Notes: generated from the sequence alone by a model not told the origin. Shown: positions 15,834-24,380, numbered from the stretch's first letter. The stretch: DNA of 64,000 nucleotides from CAG-390 sp003523225 (GCA_902461815.1 CABPZE010000003.1:120515-184514), one strand, 5' to 3'. Numbers and translations are program-made.

Positions 15834-16877
15834 TTATAATTTCGCCAGCCTGCGGGCTTCCTCCATTATCCGCTCCTTGGAGGGGATAACGTAATTTTCA
15901 AGCACGGGCGAGAAGGGCGCGGGGGTGTCGTAAGCGGCGACCCGCACCACCGGCGCGTCAAGCAGGAATATCTCATGCTCGGCAAAATAGGACGCAACCT
16001 GCGCGCCCCAGCCGCAGTTGTAGGTATCCTCATGCACTATCATCAGCTTGCCGGTCTTGCGCACCGATTCCACTACCGTCTCATAATCAAAGGGAAGAAG
16101 CGAGCGCGGGTCGATTATCTCACAGGAGATACCCTCCTTTTCCAGCTCCGCCGCCGCCTCCTGCGCGCGGTAGCTCATAAGCAGGTTGGCGACGATGGTG
16201 ATATCCTTGCCCTCGCGGCGTACCGCCGCTTTACCGAAGGGAACGGTATAATCCCCGTCCGGCACCTCTCCCGCTGAGTTCAGTGCTCCCGCCTCCTTGC
16301 GCTTGCTGCCGTAAAGCAGCTTGTGCTCGAAAACGATTACAGGGTTGTCGTCCCGTATCGCCGTTTTCATCATTCCCTTGGCGTCGTATGCCGTTGAAGG
16401 GCAGATGACCTTCAGCCCCGGAACGTGGGCAAAATAAGTCTCGGGGCTTTGCGCGTGCTGTGCGCCGCGGTTTGTAGCGCCCGAGGGACAGCGCATCACC
16501 ATCGGGACCTTAAGCGCGCCGCCCGACATGTATCTCATCTTTGCTGCCTGATTGACCAGCTGATCCATCATGCAAAACAGAAAATCGCAGTATTGCAGGT
16601 CGGCGACGGGTCGCATACCGTACATTGCCGAGCCGACACAGACGCCGGCTATCATTATTTCGGAGATCGGCGTGTTGATGCACCTGCCCCGGCTCACCTC
16701 GCCTCCCCGGTTTTCCATTCTTCCGAACTCGTCTCCTATCCCCTTGGTGACGGTAAAAGCTCCGCCCATACCGCCGGGAATATCCTCGTCCTCACCCATT
16801 ACGTAAACCGCCGGGTCACGGCGCATTTCCTCTGCTATTGCGGACTTAAGCGCGTCCGCTATCGACATCATTGCCAT
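15834..16877 (-). CDS. 2-oxoacid (acetoin/pyruvate) dehydrogenase E1 component, beta subunit
   Basis: The 347-residue protein is the beta half of the thiamine-diphosphate-dependent E1 heterotetramer. Family landmarks are YVMGEDEDIPGGMGG, where Glu helps activate thiamine, NTPISEIMIAGVCVGSAMYG, VADLQYCDFLFCMMDQ, MRCPSGATNRGAQHAQSPE, and the C-terminal transketolase-like domain with IDPRSLLPFDYETV and MIVHEDTYNCGWGAQVA. AcoB/PdhB-type proteins of Clostridia look like this. The ATG at 16877 has AAAGGA ten bases ahead and is preferred to a TTG two codons earlier. It lies 23 bases after the alpha-subunit gene. The substrate cannot be decided between acetoin and pyruvate/branched-chain acids. Confidence 0.9.
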   Translation of the reverse strand: MAMMSIADALKSAIAEEMRRDPAVYVMGEDEDIPGGMGGAFTVTKGIGDEFGRMENRGGEVSRGRCINTPISEIMIAGVCVGSAMYGMRPVADLQYCDFLFCMMDQLVNQAAKMRYMSGGALKVPMVMRCPSGATNRGAQHAQSPETYFAHVPGLKVICPSTAYDAKGMMKTAIRDDNPVIVFEHKLLYGSKRKEAGALNSAGEVPDGDYTVPFGKAAVRREGKDITIVANLLMSYRAQEAAAELEKEGISCEIIDPRSLLPFDYETVVESVRKTGKLMIVHEDTYNCGWGAQVASYFAEHEIFLLDAPVVRVAAYDTPAPFSPVLENYVIPSKERIMEEARRLAKL

Positions 16878-16900
16878 TGTCAAATCATCCTTTCCGGAAA

Positions 16901-17872
16901 TCAGTCTGCGTACACGTCACGCAGCGCACTTTCAAGCTCCGGGAACGGAGCCGCCTTGGCGTATTCCACCGCCTCGTCTATTGCGGAGTCAACCTCGTCC
17001 TCGATCGCCCGAAGCTCCTCCTCGGTCGCCACACCCTCGGCAAGCAGTCTTTCGCGGAAGCACCTGACCGGGTCACGCGAGAACCACTCCGCCTCCTCGT
17101 CCTTGGGGCGGTAGCCGCACGCGTCGTTGCGGGAATGCCCGTACTTGCGGTAGGTCTTAAGCTCAAGAATGGTCGGTCCCTCTCCGGCACGGGCACGGGC
17201 GACCGCCCTTCCCATCGCTTCGTTCACGGCGAGCACATCGTTGCCGTCGACGACCTCTCCGGGGCAGCCGTAAGCCGACGCGCGGTCGGCGGCGGGATTT
17301 TCAAGCAGTGTGGTCAGGTGTATGGAGGTGGTCGCAGAGTAAAGATTGTTCTCGCACACATAGACCACGGGCAGCTTCCAGACGGCGGCAAAGTTTATCC
17401 CCTCGTGGAATGCACCCTCGTTGGTCGCGCCGTCCCCCATAAATGAAACGGCGACATTGTCCTTGCCCTGCATCCTGAAGGCAAGCGCCGCTCCGGCGGC
17501 TATCGGAATGTTACCGCCGACGATCGCGTTTGCGGGCGGCGCGCCCAGCGAAAAGTCACCGGTGTGCATTGCTCCTCCCTTGCCGTGGCAGCAGCCCTCG
17601 GCTTTTCCGAACATCTCGCACATCATCGCGCGCAGCGACACCCCCTTGGCAAGGTCGTGTCCGGCGGGGCGGTGTGTTGAAAATATCACATCCTCGCGGC
17701 GCAGGTCGTATATTGTGCCCACCGCCGTCGCCTCCTCGCCGGCGCTCTGGTGTATCGTGCCCGGCATTATTCCCTCGAAGAAAAGGTATTTCACCGTTTC
17801 CTCATACTGACGGATCTCGTACATCTTGCGGTACATCCCCGTCGCCTTGTCCTTTGTCGGCATAACGCTCAT
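16901..17872 (-). CDS. 2-oxoacid (acetoin/pyruvate) dehydrogenase E1 component, alpha subunit
   Basis: The 323-residue alpha subunit decarboxylates the substrate on thiamine diphosphate with its beta partner. It shows HQSAGEEATAVG near residue 38, CCHGKGGAMHTGD near 94, and the thiamine-binding motif from GDGATNEGAFHEG to VCENN (about 145-175). The regulatory-loop region ends with GHSRNDACGYR. Length and the GCCHGKGGAMH loop favour the acetoin-dehydrogenase AcoA group, though pyruvate cannot be excluded. It is the first gene of a six-gene operon (E1a, E1b, E2, E3, phosphatase, SDR). The start has AAAGGAG eight bases ahead. A strong promoter and a palindrome in the leader lie upstream, facing the lipoate-ligase gene. 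Confidence 0.9.
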   Translation of the reverse strand: MSVMPTKDKATGMYRKMYEIRQYEETVKYLFFEGIMPGTIHQSAGEEATAVGTIYDLRREDVIFSTHRPAGHDLAKGVSLRAMMCEMFGKAEGCCHGKGGAMHTGDFSLGAPPANAIVGGNIPIAAGAALAFRMQGKDNVAVSFMGDGATNEGAFHEGINFAAVWKLPVVYVCENNLYSATTSIHLTTLLENPAADRASAYGCPGEVVDGNDVLAVNEAMGRAVARARAGEGPTILELKTYRKYGHSRNDACGYRPKDEEAEWFSRDPVRCFRERLLAEGVATEEELRAIEDEVDSAIDEAVEYAKAAPFPELESALRDVYAD

Positions 17873-17886
17873 CTTTATTGCTCCTT

Positions 17887-17896
17887 TGTAATTACA
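17887..17896. promoter_or_regulatory. Palindromic operator candidate TGTAATTACA, copy 1
   Basis: A perfect 10-bp palindrome lies in the leader of the E1-alpha gene, between its start site and ribosome site. An identical copy lies 104 bp away next to the divergent lplA promoter. The form resembles GntR-family half-site pairs. Confidence 0.5.
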
Positions 17897-17920
17897 TGAG
17901 ATTATTGACCCATTGACTTG

Positions 17921-17949
17921 AGTATAGCATATATTTGCCGCTGTGTCAA
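17921..17949 (-). promoter_or_regulatory. Promoter of the 2-oxoacid dehydrogenase operon
   Basis: On the minus strand: -35 TTGACA, 17-base spacer, -10 TATACT, about 50 bases upstream of the E1-alpha start codon. Confidence 0.8.
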
Positions 17950-17990
17950 GAATAACGGCGTATTATTCGGATAATATTTTTTCAATGTTA

Positions 17991-18000
17991 TGTAATTACA
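17991..18000. promoter_or_regulatory. Palindromic operator candidate TGTAATTACA, copy 2
   Basis: Identical to the site at 17887-17896. It lies 24 bases upstream of the lplA -35 box, so one factor could control both divergent transcripts. Confidence 0.5.
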
Positions 18001-18023
18001 CAAAATTATTTTTCTCAACACGG

Positions 18024-18052
18024 TTGACAATCTGCCCGGCGTCGTGTATAAT
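18024..18052 (+). promoter_or_regulatory. Promoter of lplA, placing the start site at the start codon
   Basis: Consensus -35 TTGACA, 17 bases, -10 TATAAT. The -10 ends eight bases before the ATG, so transcription should begin within a base or so of the start codon and leave no room for a ribosome site. Confidence 0.8.
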
Positions 18053-18060
18053 CATCTATT

Positions 18061-19044
18061 ATGGAAAAGACCAATACATTGAAACAACTGCTGATACATG
18101 AATCCGCAAGCCACTCGCCCTACCGCAATCTTGCCGCCGAGGAATACCTGACGCGCACCCTGCCCGCCAACACCGCGATAATGTTCCTCTGGCAGAACGA
18201 AAACACGGTCGTCATCGGCAAAAACCAGAACTGCTACGCCGAGTGCCGCGTTGCCGAGCTTGAAGCGTGCGGGGGGCATCTTGCCCGCCGTCCCTCGGGC
18301 GGAGGAGCGGTGCGGCACGACATGGGCAACCTCTGCTTCAGCTTTATTGCCGGGGAGGAGGGCTACGACGTCACCCGTCAGCTTTCGGTGATATCCGCCG
18401 CCTGCCGTGCGTTCGGCATCGACGCCGTCCCGTCCGGGCGCAACGATATAACCGCTGCCGGGGCAAAGTTTTCGGGCAATGCGTTTTATTCCGTCGGAAA
18501 AAATCACTGCCACCACGGCACGGTGCTTATCGACTGCGACTTTTCCGCGATGTCCCGCTTTCTTACCGTTAAAAAAAGCAAGCTGGAAGCAAAGGGGATA
18601 GAGTCAGTCCGCTCGCGGGTCGTGAATCTTTCAATGCTCTGCTCCGGGCTGACGGTAAACGCTTTTTCGGGCGCACTGCGCCGGGCGTTCGGCAAGGTTT
18701 ACGGAATAACTCCCAAGGAAAGGGAGCTTCCTTCCTTTGAGCTTTATGCCGACAGGGCGGAATTTTTCGCCTCTCCCGGCTGGATATACGGAGCTGACCC
18801 GCCCTTTACCGACGAGCTTTCTGGCAGATTCCCGTGGGGAGGCATCACACTGCGGTTTTCTGTGGAGAACGGAAAGATCATCTCCTGCACGGCGGACTCC
18901 GACGCGCTTGACGTCAGCCTGCCCGCCGACGCGGCGCGCGCGCTCGTCGGCACAGCGCTTTCCCGCGCCTCCGTCCTTGAAGCCCTTCAAGGGCTGTCCG
19001 GCGGAGCTGACATTGCCTCGCTCTTTGACTATCTTCCCGGATAA
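18061..19044 (+). CDS. lplA: Lipoate-protein ligase A
   Basis: LplA attaches lipoate (through lipoyl-AMP) to the lipoyl lysine of acceptor proteins such as the E2 encoded just across the promoter. The 327-residue length equals full-size LplA with its C-terminal accessory domain. The biotin/lipoyl-ligase core shows NLAAEEYL near residue 24, VVIGKNQN near 50, the lipoate-binding RRPSGGGAVRHDMGNLCFS near 76-94, and KFSGNAF near 138. The substrate-binding glycine loop RRPSGGGAV is complete. The start codon is fixed by the alignable N-terminus, yet no ribosome site precedes it. Divergent pairing with the E1-E3 operon supports joint function. Confidence 0.93.
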   Translation: MEKTNTLKQLLIHESASHSPYRNLAAEEYLTRTLPANTAIMFLWQNENTVVIGKNQNCYAECRVAELEACGGHLARRPSGGGAVRHDMGNLCFSFIAGEEGYDVTRQLSVISAACRAFGIDAVPSGRNDITAAGAKFSGNAFYSVGKNHCHHGTVLIDCDFSAMSRFLTVKKSKLEAKGIESVRSRVVNLSMLCSGLTVNAFSGALRRAFGKVYGITPKERELPSFELYADRAEFFASPGWIYGADPPFTDELSGRFPWGGITLRFSVENGKIISCTADSDALDVSLPADAARALVGTALSRASVLEALQGLSGGADIASLFDYLPG

Positions 19045-19107
19045 TTCCGATAAAAATTCAAAACAAATAAAGCCTCAGCTCAGGCGGAAGCCTCCGCCGG
19101 GCAAGGC

Positions 19108-20277
19108 ATGAAAGGCACGGTAGCTAAAATGGCACACGATAACTTCAAAACACTTACCGATTTTATTGATTCTCTCCCCTCGCGCGGCTTTCCCGGCATG
19201 GACGTGACGGCGGCGCGCGGGCACGAGATAATTTACCGGCACAGCGCCGGATATTCCGACCTTGAAGAAAAAATGCCGGTAAGCGGCAGGGAGCTTTACT
19301 ATATGTACTCCTGCACCAAGGTCGTGACCTGCACCGCGGCACTTCAGCTCATGGAGCGCGGAAAATTCATAATGTCCCAGCCCGTGAGCGATTTTCTGCC
19401 GGAATTTGCGGAGGTAAAGGTAAAGTCCGCCGACGGAGCATATGCCGAAGCGGCGAAAAAACCGATACTCATGCGCCACCTTTTCAACATGACCTCTGGG
19501 TATGCCTATGACCTCACCTCCCCCTATATTCAACAGGTCAGCACACGCACCGGGGGACGCTGCCCCACGCGCGAAACGGTAGCGGCAATGGCGCGTATGC
19601 CGCTTGAGTTCGAGCCGGGCAGCCATTTCCGCTACGGGCTGTCGCACGACATACTTGCGGCGGTCGTGGAGGTGATCTCCGGCGAGCGCTTCGGCAGCTA
19701 TGTAAGGAAGAATATTCTTGAGCCGTGCGGAATGACGGAAAGCGGCTTCGGGATGAACGACGCCGTCCGCTCCCGCATGGCGAAGCTGTACAGCTACAAC
19801 GTAAAGGAACACCGCGCGGAAAACACGCCGCAGAACAACGTCTACATTCTCGGCAGCGAATACGAAAGCGGCGGCGCGGGACTTATCTCCTCCGTCTCCG
19901 ATTACATTAAATTTGCCGACGCGCTTGCGTGCGGCGGCGAAGCGGCGTCGGGAGAACGGATACTTTCACCCCGCACCGTGGAGCTGATGCGCCAGAACTG
20001 TCTTGACGCGGAAAAGCTTTCGGAATTCACCGCACGCTGGCCGGGGCTTGAGGGCTACGGCTACGGGTACGGCGTGCGCACCTATATATCCGCCGGATGC
20101 GGCTCGCTCTCTCCCCTCGGGCAGTTCGGCTGGCAGGGAGCAGCCGGGGCATACGTCATAATCGACCCCGCCTCCCGCACCTCACTTTTCTTTGCAATGC
20201 ATATGCTGCACAATCAGGAGGCATACGTTTTCCCAAGGCTTTGCAATGCTTTCTTCGCGTCGCTCGGAGACATCTGA
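19108..20277 (+). CDS. Serine hydrolase of the beta-lactamase (class C/DD-peptidase) family
   Basis: The 389-residue protein has the acyl-enzyme serine motif SCTK (Ser68, Lys71). The tyrosine block is FRYGLSHD near residue 175, and a C-terminal AGLISSVSDYIKFADAL region is typical of class-C-like esterases and penicillin-binding-protein relatives. The family hydrolyses esters, amides or D-amino-acid peptides; the substrate is unknown. There is no convincing signal peptide, so it is probably cytosolic. A second ATG at codon 8 (19129) is an alternative start; neither has a strong ribosome site. It follows lplA by 63 bases and may be co-transcribed with it, without an obvious functional link. Confidence 0.8.
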   Translation: MKGTVAKMAHDNFKTLTDFIDSLPSRGFPGMDVTAARGHEIIYRHSAGYSDLEEKMPVSGRELYYMYSCTKVVTCTAALQLMERGKFIMSQPVSDFLPEFAEVKVKSADGAYAEAAKKPILMRHLFNMTSGYAYDLTSPYIQQVSTRTGGRCPTRETVAAMARMPLEFEPGSHFRYGLSHDILAAVVEVISGERFGSYVRKNILEPCGMTESGFGMNDAVRSRMAKLYSYNVKEHRAENTPQNNVYILGSEYESGGAGLISSVSDYIKFADALACGGEAASGERILSPRTVELMRQNCLDAEKLSEFTARWPGLEGYGYGYGVRTYISAGCGSLSPLGQFGWQGAAGAYVIIDPASRTSLFFAMHMLHNQEAYVFPRLCNAFFASLGDI

Positions 20278-20375
20278 GTCCCTTTGACGGTAAAAATTCC
20301 GCGTTTTTTATGCTTTTCGCCGATAATTGTGCATTGTGAATAACTTTCCACGCACAAAATTGTCTAAAAAACAGC

Positions 20376-20404
20376 TTGACATAAAATATGTGATAAGTTA
20401 TAAT
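20376..20404 (+). promoter_or_regulatory. Promoter of the solute-binding lipoprotein gene
   Basis: Consensus -35 TTGACA, 17-base spacer, -10 TATAAT. The leader is about 57 bases long. Confidence 0.8.
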
Positions 20405-20467
20405 ATAATTATTCTGATAACAATACGCCATATGTTCGCAGAATCAAATAATGAAAGGAGCAAAATA

Positions 20468-21982
20468 ATGAAAGCAACCACAAGATTTCTGGCTTTTGTA
20501 TTTGCGGCGGTGATGCTGTTATCCCTTGCATCATGCGCTGACAATAAGGGCAACAACAATGAAATAACAACAGCACCGGAAGCCACGGTGGATGGCGAGG
20601 TTACCGAAGAGCTTTACCTCGGCTATGAAAAAGACAGACTCCCCACCAACCTCAGCTACAACAATGAAACGGTAAAGGTCCTTTACTGGAGCGACGCCGA
20701 AAGAAAAGAATTTGAGATCAAAGAAGACGAGGACGATTCCGACCGCATCGTATCCGCCATCAAGGCGCGTAACGAGGTCGTTCAGCAAAGGCTCGGCATT
20801 ACCTTTGATTGGGACAGCACAAAGGGTAATTCAAAAAACCGCGCAGCCTTTACCAAATATGTTGAAACTCAGTTCAACGGCGGCAATTACTACGACGTCA
20901 TCGCTACCTACAGCCGTACCTCCGGAATGCTTGCCACCCGCGGCTTCCTTGTGGACCTCAACACCATCGAAAACAACTACATAGACTACGAGCAGAACTG
21001 GTGGCCGGCTACCATCATTGACGTATGCACGATAGGCAAATCCCTTTACTTCGTGTCCGGCGATATCTCCACCAACACCCTGCACTTCATGTACGGAATT
21101 TATTTCAACAAGGATCTTATTGCAGAACGTCAGCTTGAGGACCCCCAGACTCTGGTCAAAAACGGCACATGGACGCTCAGTAAGCTCATTGAAATGACCT
21201 CCGATACATACGAGGACAGAGACAACAGCAACTCTCAGAGCATTGAGGACTTCTTCGGCTTCTGCACTGTCTACTTCCACTGCGACGCCTTCTACACCGG
21301 CTCGGACCTCAGACTTGTGGACAACGATGAGGACAATGTTCTCATCATATCTCCCGACTTCAGCGGCGAAAAGGCAATATCCCTTGTTGACCAGCTCGGT
21401 CAGTGGCTCACCACCGATTCCTGCTATTCTGACGACACATCGGGCAACTATCAGAAGCCCTTCGTCAACGGTACCGCCCTCTTCTGCCAGAACCGTGTTT
21501 ACATGGCTGACGCACAGAACGGCTCGGGTCTTAACGCCGTAACCTGGAAATACGGAATCCTTCCCACCCCGAAGTACAATGAAGACCAGGAAAATTACAT
21601 CACGGTCATGGGCAACCCCTTCACACTCTACGGTATAGGCAACGGCTGTGACGATCCCTCCCGCGCTACCGCAGTTATCGAGTGCTGGGCTTCCGAGGCA
21701 TACCGCCGCACGACCCCTGCGATCTTTGAAGTAAATATGAAGCTGAGATATGCAAAGGACGACGTTGACTCCCAGATGTTCGACATCCTGCGCGCCACCT
21801 GCTGCTACGACCTCGGCAGAATCTTCTCCGATGCGCTTTCCTACATGAGCGAAATGCCCTCCAAGGCGGCTGTTGCCGGCACGTCATGGGCAAGATCGGT
21901 CAAGAGCCAGCTGACACCCCTTAAAAACGCAATAAAGGGAGTTGTATCCGACCTTGAAAAGAACGCAAATCTTGTAAGATAA
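20468..21982 (+). CDS. Extracellular solute-binding lipoprotein (ABC family 1 type)
   Basis: The 504-residue protein begins with a lipoprotein signal (LAFVFAAVMLLSLASC, lipidated Cys near residue 23), followed by a Thr/Glu-rich linker. The mature part resembles large carbohydrate-binding receptors of ABC importers: IYFNKDLI, TWTLSKLIEMT, a DFFGFCTVYFH segment and GILPTPKYNEDQENYIT. It should sit on the outer face of the membrane and bind an oligosaccharide or similar solute. The ATG at 20468 has AAAGGAG nine bases ahead; the frame extends upstream but only through the promoter. No permease gene is adjacent. A GH2 glycosidase follows after a hairpin, suggesting a shared glycan substrate. Confidence 0.85.
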   Translation: MKATTRFLAFVFAAVMLLSLASCADNKGNNNEITTAPEATVDGEVTEELYLGYEKDRLPTNLSYNNETVKVLYWSDAERKEFEIKEDEDDSDRIVSAIKARNEVVQQRLGITFDWDSTKGNSKNRAAFTKYVETQFNGGNYYDVIATYSRTSGMLATRGFLVDLNTIENNYIDYEQNWWPATIIDVCTIGKSLYFVSGDISTNTLHFMYGIYFNKDLIAERQLEDPQTLVKNGTWTLSKLIEMTSDTYEDRDNSNSQSIEDFFGFCTVYFHCDAFYTGSDLRLVDNDEDNVLIISPDFSGEKAISLVDQLGQWLTTDSCYSDDTSGNYQKPFVNGTALFCQNRVYMADAQNGSGLNAVTWKYGILPTPKYNEDQENYITVMGNPFTLYGIGNGCDDPSRATAVIECWASEAYRRTTPAIFEVNMKLRYAKDDVDSQMFDILRATCCYDLGRIFSDALSYMSEMPSKAAVAGTSWARSVKSQLTPLKNAIKGVVSDLEKNANLVR

Positions 21983-22013
21983 AATAACAAGGATAAAGAC
22001 CCAAACACAAATC

Positions 22014-22040
22014 GGGCTGTTGCACTTTGTGCAGCAGCCC
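22014..22040 (+). terminator. Hairpin between the solute-binding protein and GH2 genes
   Basis: A 12-bp stem with one G-U pair (22014-22025 with 22029-22040) lies 31 bases after the stop. No T-tract follows, so it may be a processing or stabilising hairpin that lowers expression of the downstream glycosidase rather than a full terminator. Confidence 0.5.
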
Positions 22041-22079
22041 ATTGTCAGCAAAAATTATTAAATCGAAAGGAAAAACAGC

Positions 22080-23834
22080 ATGAAAGACATAGAAAAGCTC
22101 ACAGTCGGAGGAACCTCGCCCGAGCTTCCGCGTCATGAATATCCCCGTCCTCAGCTCTGCCGTCCCGAATGGATGAATCTTAACGGCGAGTGGGAATATG
22201 AGACCGACCGAGCAGGCAGCGGCAGAGAACGCAGACTCTTTGAGGCTGAGTCACTGCCGGAGCGCATAACCGTTCCCTTCTGCCGCGAAAGCGTGCTTTC
22301 CGGAATTGGCGACACCGATTTCTGCGGCAGCGTATGGTACCGCCGCCGCGTGACAGTTCCCGCCGGATGGCTCACGGAGGGCAAGCGAGTGCTGCTTCAC
22401 ATCGGCGCCTGCGACTGGAAGTGTCAGGCGTGGGTAAACGGCGTCTCTGTCGGCACGCATATCGGCGGATATATATCCTTTTCCTTTGACATCACCGACG
22501 CGCTGGGCGGAAGTTCCGATGCGGTAATAACCGTGTGCGCCGACGACGACACCCGCTCACACCGTCAGCCTGCGGGCAAGCAGTCGGGTCGATACGGCTC
22601 GTACGGCTGCTTTTACACCCGCACCACCGGTATCTGGCAGACGGTGTGGCTTGAGTGCGTCCCCGCGGCACACATTCAGAATGTAAAATATTACACCGAT
22701 ATCGACAACAGCATACTCAGCGCCGACATAACCGTGTCGGGCGGCGACGGACTGACCCTGCTTGCCACCGCGGAATATGACGGTGTGGTCGTCGGCACCT
22801 CAAGCGCCCTTGTTTCCGGAAAGCTGGCGCGCATCACCGTCCCGCTTTCTGAGCTGCACCTCTGGGAGCCGGGCGAAGGACGGCTTTACGGGCTGTCGTT
22901 CGAGCTTTGCGGCGAGCATCCCGACCGGGTGGAAAGCTATTTCGGTATGCGCTCGGTAACGTCAAAGAACGGGATACTGTATATCAATCACAAGCCCGTA
23001 TTCCAGCGTCTTGTGCTCGATCAGGGCTTTTACCCCGACGGTATCTACACCGCGCCGGACGACACCGGGCTTACCGGCGACATAGAACGCTCTATAGCCT
23101 GCGGCTTCAACGGCGCGCGCCTGCATCAGAAGATATTTGAGCCGCGATTCCTTTACCACTGCGACCGTATGGGCTACATCGTCTGGGGAGAGCACGCCAA
23201 CTGGGGACTTGACATCTCAGCCCCCGAGGCATGGAAGGGCTTTCTCGGCGAATGGCTTGAATGCCTTGTGAGGGATTTTTCCCACCCCGCCATCATCGGC
23301 TGGTGTCCGCTCAATGAGACCCAGAAGGATCAGGACCCTGACTTTGTGCGCGCCGTGGCGGCGCTGACCCGCGCCTTTGACCCCACCCGCCCCTATATCG
23401 ACGCCTCCGGATGGGCGCACGTGGAGGGGCTTACCGACATCATGGACTGCCACGATTACGACCAGAATCCCGAAACCTTCCGCGCAAGGTACGACGGCGT
23501 TGCCAGCGGGGAGGCGCTTCCCGCCGGAAAGCACAATCTGTTTGATATACACCCCACCTTTGTCAGCGAGTACGGCGGAATACGCTGGGCGCCTGACCGC
23601 GAGGGATGGGGGTACGGAAACGCGCCGGAAAACGGCGAGGAATTTATCGCCCGCTTCCGCGGACTCACCGACGCGCTGCTTGACTGTCCGATAATGGGCG
23701 GGCTCTGCTACACCCAGCTGACAGATGTCGAGCAGGAGGTGAACGGACTTTACACCTATGACCGCAAACCGAAATTCCCGCCTGAGATATTCCGCGAGAT
23801 CCTTTCCCGCCCGGCGGCAATAGAAAAAGAATAA
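22080..23834 (+). CDS. Glycoside hydrolase family 2 enzyme
   Basis: The 584-residue protein has the GH2 layout: a sugar-binding domain (LNGEWEYETD near residue 35, then a VWYRRRVTVP segment), an immunoglobulin-like domain from about 215, and a TIM barrel from about 300. The acid/base glutamate is in PLNETQKD (Glu413) and the nucleophile in VSEYGG (Glu497), both in place. The length and the early barrel fit beta-glucuronidase/beta-galactosidase-like members that lack the C-terminal domains of LacZ. No signal peptide is present, so it acts inside the cell on an imported glycoside. It follows the solute-binding lipoprotein gene and has an AAAGGAA ribosome site. The sugar specificity is not determined. 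Confidence 0.9.
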   Translation: MKDIEKLTVGGTSPELPRHEYPRPQLCRPEWMNLNGEWEYETDRAGSGRERRLFEAESLPERITVPFCRESVLSGIGDTDFCGSVWYRRRVTVPAGWLTEGKRVLLHIGACDWKCQAWVNGVSVGTHIGGYISFSFDITDALGGSSDAVITVCADDDTRSHRQPAGKQSGRYGSYGCFYTRTTGIWQTVWLECVPAAHIQNVKYYTDIDNSILSADITVSGGDGLTLLATAEYDGVVVGTSSALVSGKLARITVPLSELHLWEPGEGRLYGLSFELCGEHPDRVESYFGMRSVTSKNGILYINHKPVFQRLVLDQGFYPDGIYTAPDDTGLTGDIERSIACGFNGARLHQKIFEPRFLYHCDRMGYIVWGEHANWGLDISAPEAWKGFLGEWLECLVRDFSHPAIIGWCPLNETQKDQDPDFVRAVAALTRAFDPTRPYIDASGWAHVEGLTDIMDCHDYDQNPETFRARYDGVASGEALPAGKHNLFDIHPTFVSEYGGIRWAPDREGWGYGNAPENGEEFIARFRGLTDALLDCPIMGGLCYTQLTDVEQEVNGLYTYDRKPKFPPEIFREILSRPAAIEKE

Positions 23835-23849
23835 TTTATATACTCAAAA

Positions 23850-23893
23850 CCCGCAGGGCAGCCAAAGCCATAAGTCTTTGGCTGCCCTGCGGG
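23850..23893 (+). terminator. Perfect 18-bp hairpin after the GH2 gene
   Basis: 23850-23867 pairs without mismatch with 23876-23893. It lies 15 bases after the stop codon. The last 12 bases (CTGCCCTGCGGG) recur at 24126-24137, just past the repeat element that begins directly after this hairpin. Confidence 0.7.
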
Positions 23894-24125
23894 CTGGCTG
23901 TCGACAAAATGTACAACCACTGTCAATGTGCATAAAATCTCAACCCGCTTTTTCTTTGATGAAGCAGGCGCAAAGAAAAAGCTTGGCAAAAAGAAAGCGC
24001 CATGAGGGGATTTCGCCGCCTGCGGGCGGCGATGAGGGCTACGCGCCCTCAACTGCGCCGCCTTTTGAAAAAGGCGGGCGAAAACTTTCATCAATCTGAC
24101 GAAAGCCCTTGCTTTGGTCTACTGT
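23894..24125. repeat. Structured ~232-bp interspersed repeat, copy A
   Basis: This is closely similar along its whole length to 45178-45414. It contains three small hairpins in a row: gccgcc/ggcggc, gagggc-tacgc-gccctc, and cgcctttt/aaaaggcg. It also has the A/T-rich tract around ggcgcaaagaaaaagcttggc. A 12-bp direct repeat, part of the preceding terminator, borders both sides. It carries no convincing coding frame. Confidence 0.85.
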
Positions 24126-24176
24126 CTGCCCTGCGGGGTTCATCACATACGTGCAGGCGGCAAACGCGGCGTACGC

Positions 24177-24380
24177 TTACATTTTTCCGCCGATGGCGGT
24201 TGCGGCAACATTTTTCAGAACACCGCCGACGGTATCGAGCGTTCTTCCTGCGCGCTTTATCATGCGTTTTGCGCGCATCGGCTTTGAATTATACGCCGCA
24301 ATTCCCATACCCATTACAGCTCCCATCATCACGGTCCCTGCGGCGATTCCCGCCGCTGTCTTCATTTGTTTATCAGTCAT
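24177..24380 (-). CDS. Small glycine- and methionine-rich protein, unknown
   Basis: This is a 67-residue protein with a hydrophobic Gly/Met/Ala-rich segment (about residues 8-28) and a basic second half (KPMRAKRMIKRAGRTLD), probably a single-pass membrane or membrane-associated peptide. I do not recognise the family. Just upstream on the minus strand an inverted pair (AATACCGA/TCGGTATT) forms a hairpin in the leader, and AAAGG lies about 14 bases before the ATG, farther than usual. It sits 71 bases downstream of a sigma-like regulator on the same strand and may be in its transcript. Coding status is likely but not certain. Confidence 0.5.
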   Translation of the reverse strand: MTDKQMKTAAGIAAGTVMMGAVMGMGIAAYNSKPMRAKRMIKRAGRTLDTVGGVLKNVAATAIGGKM

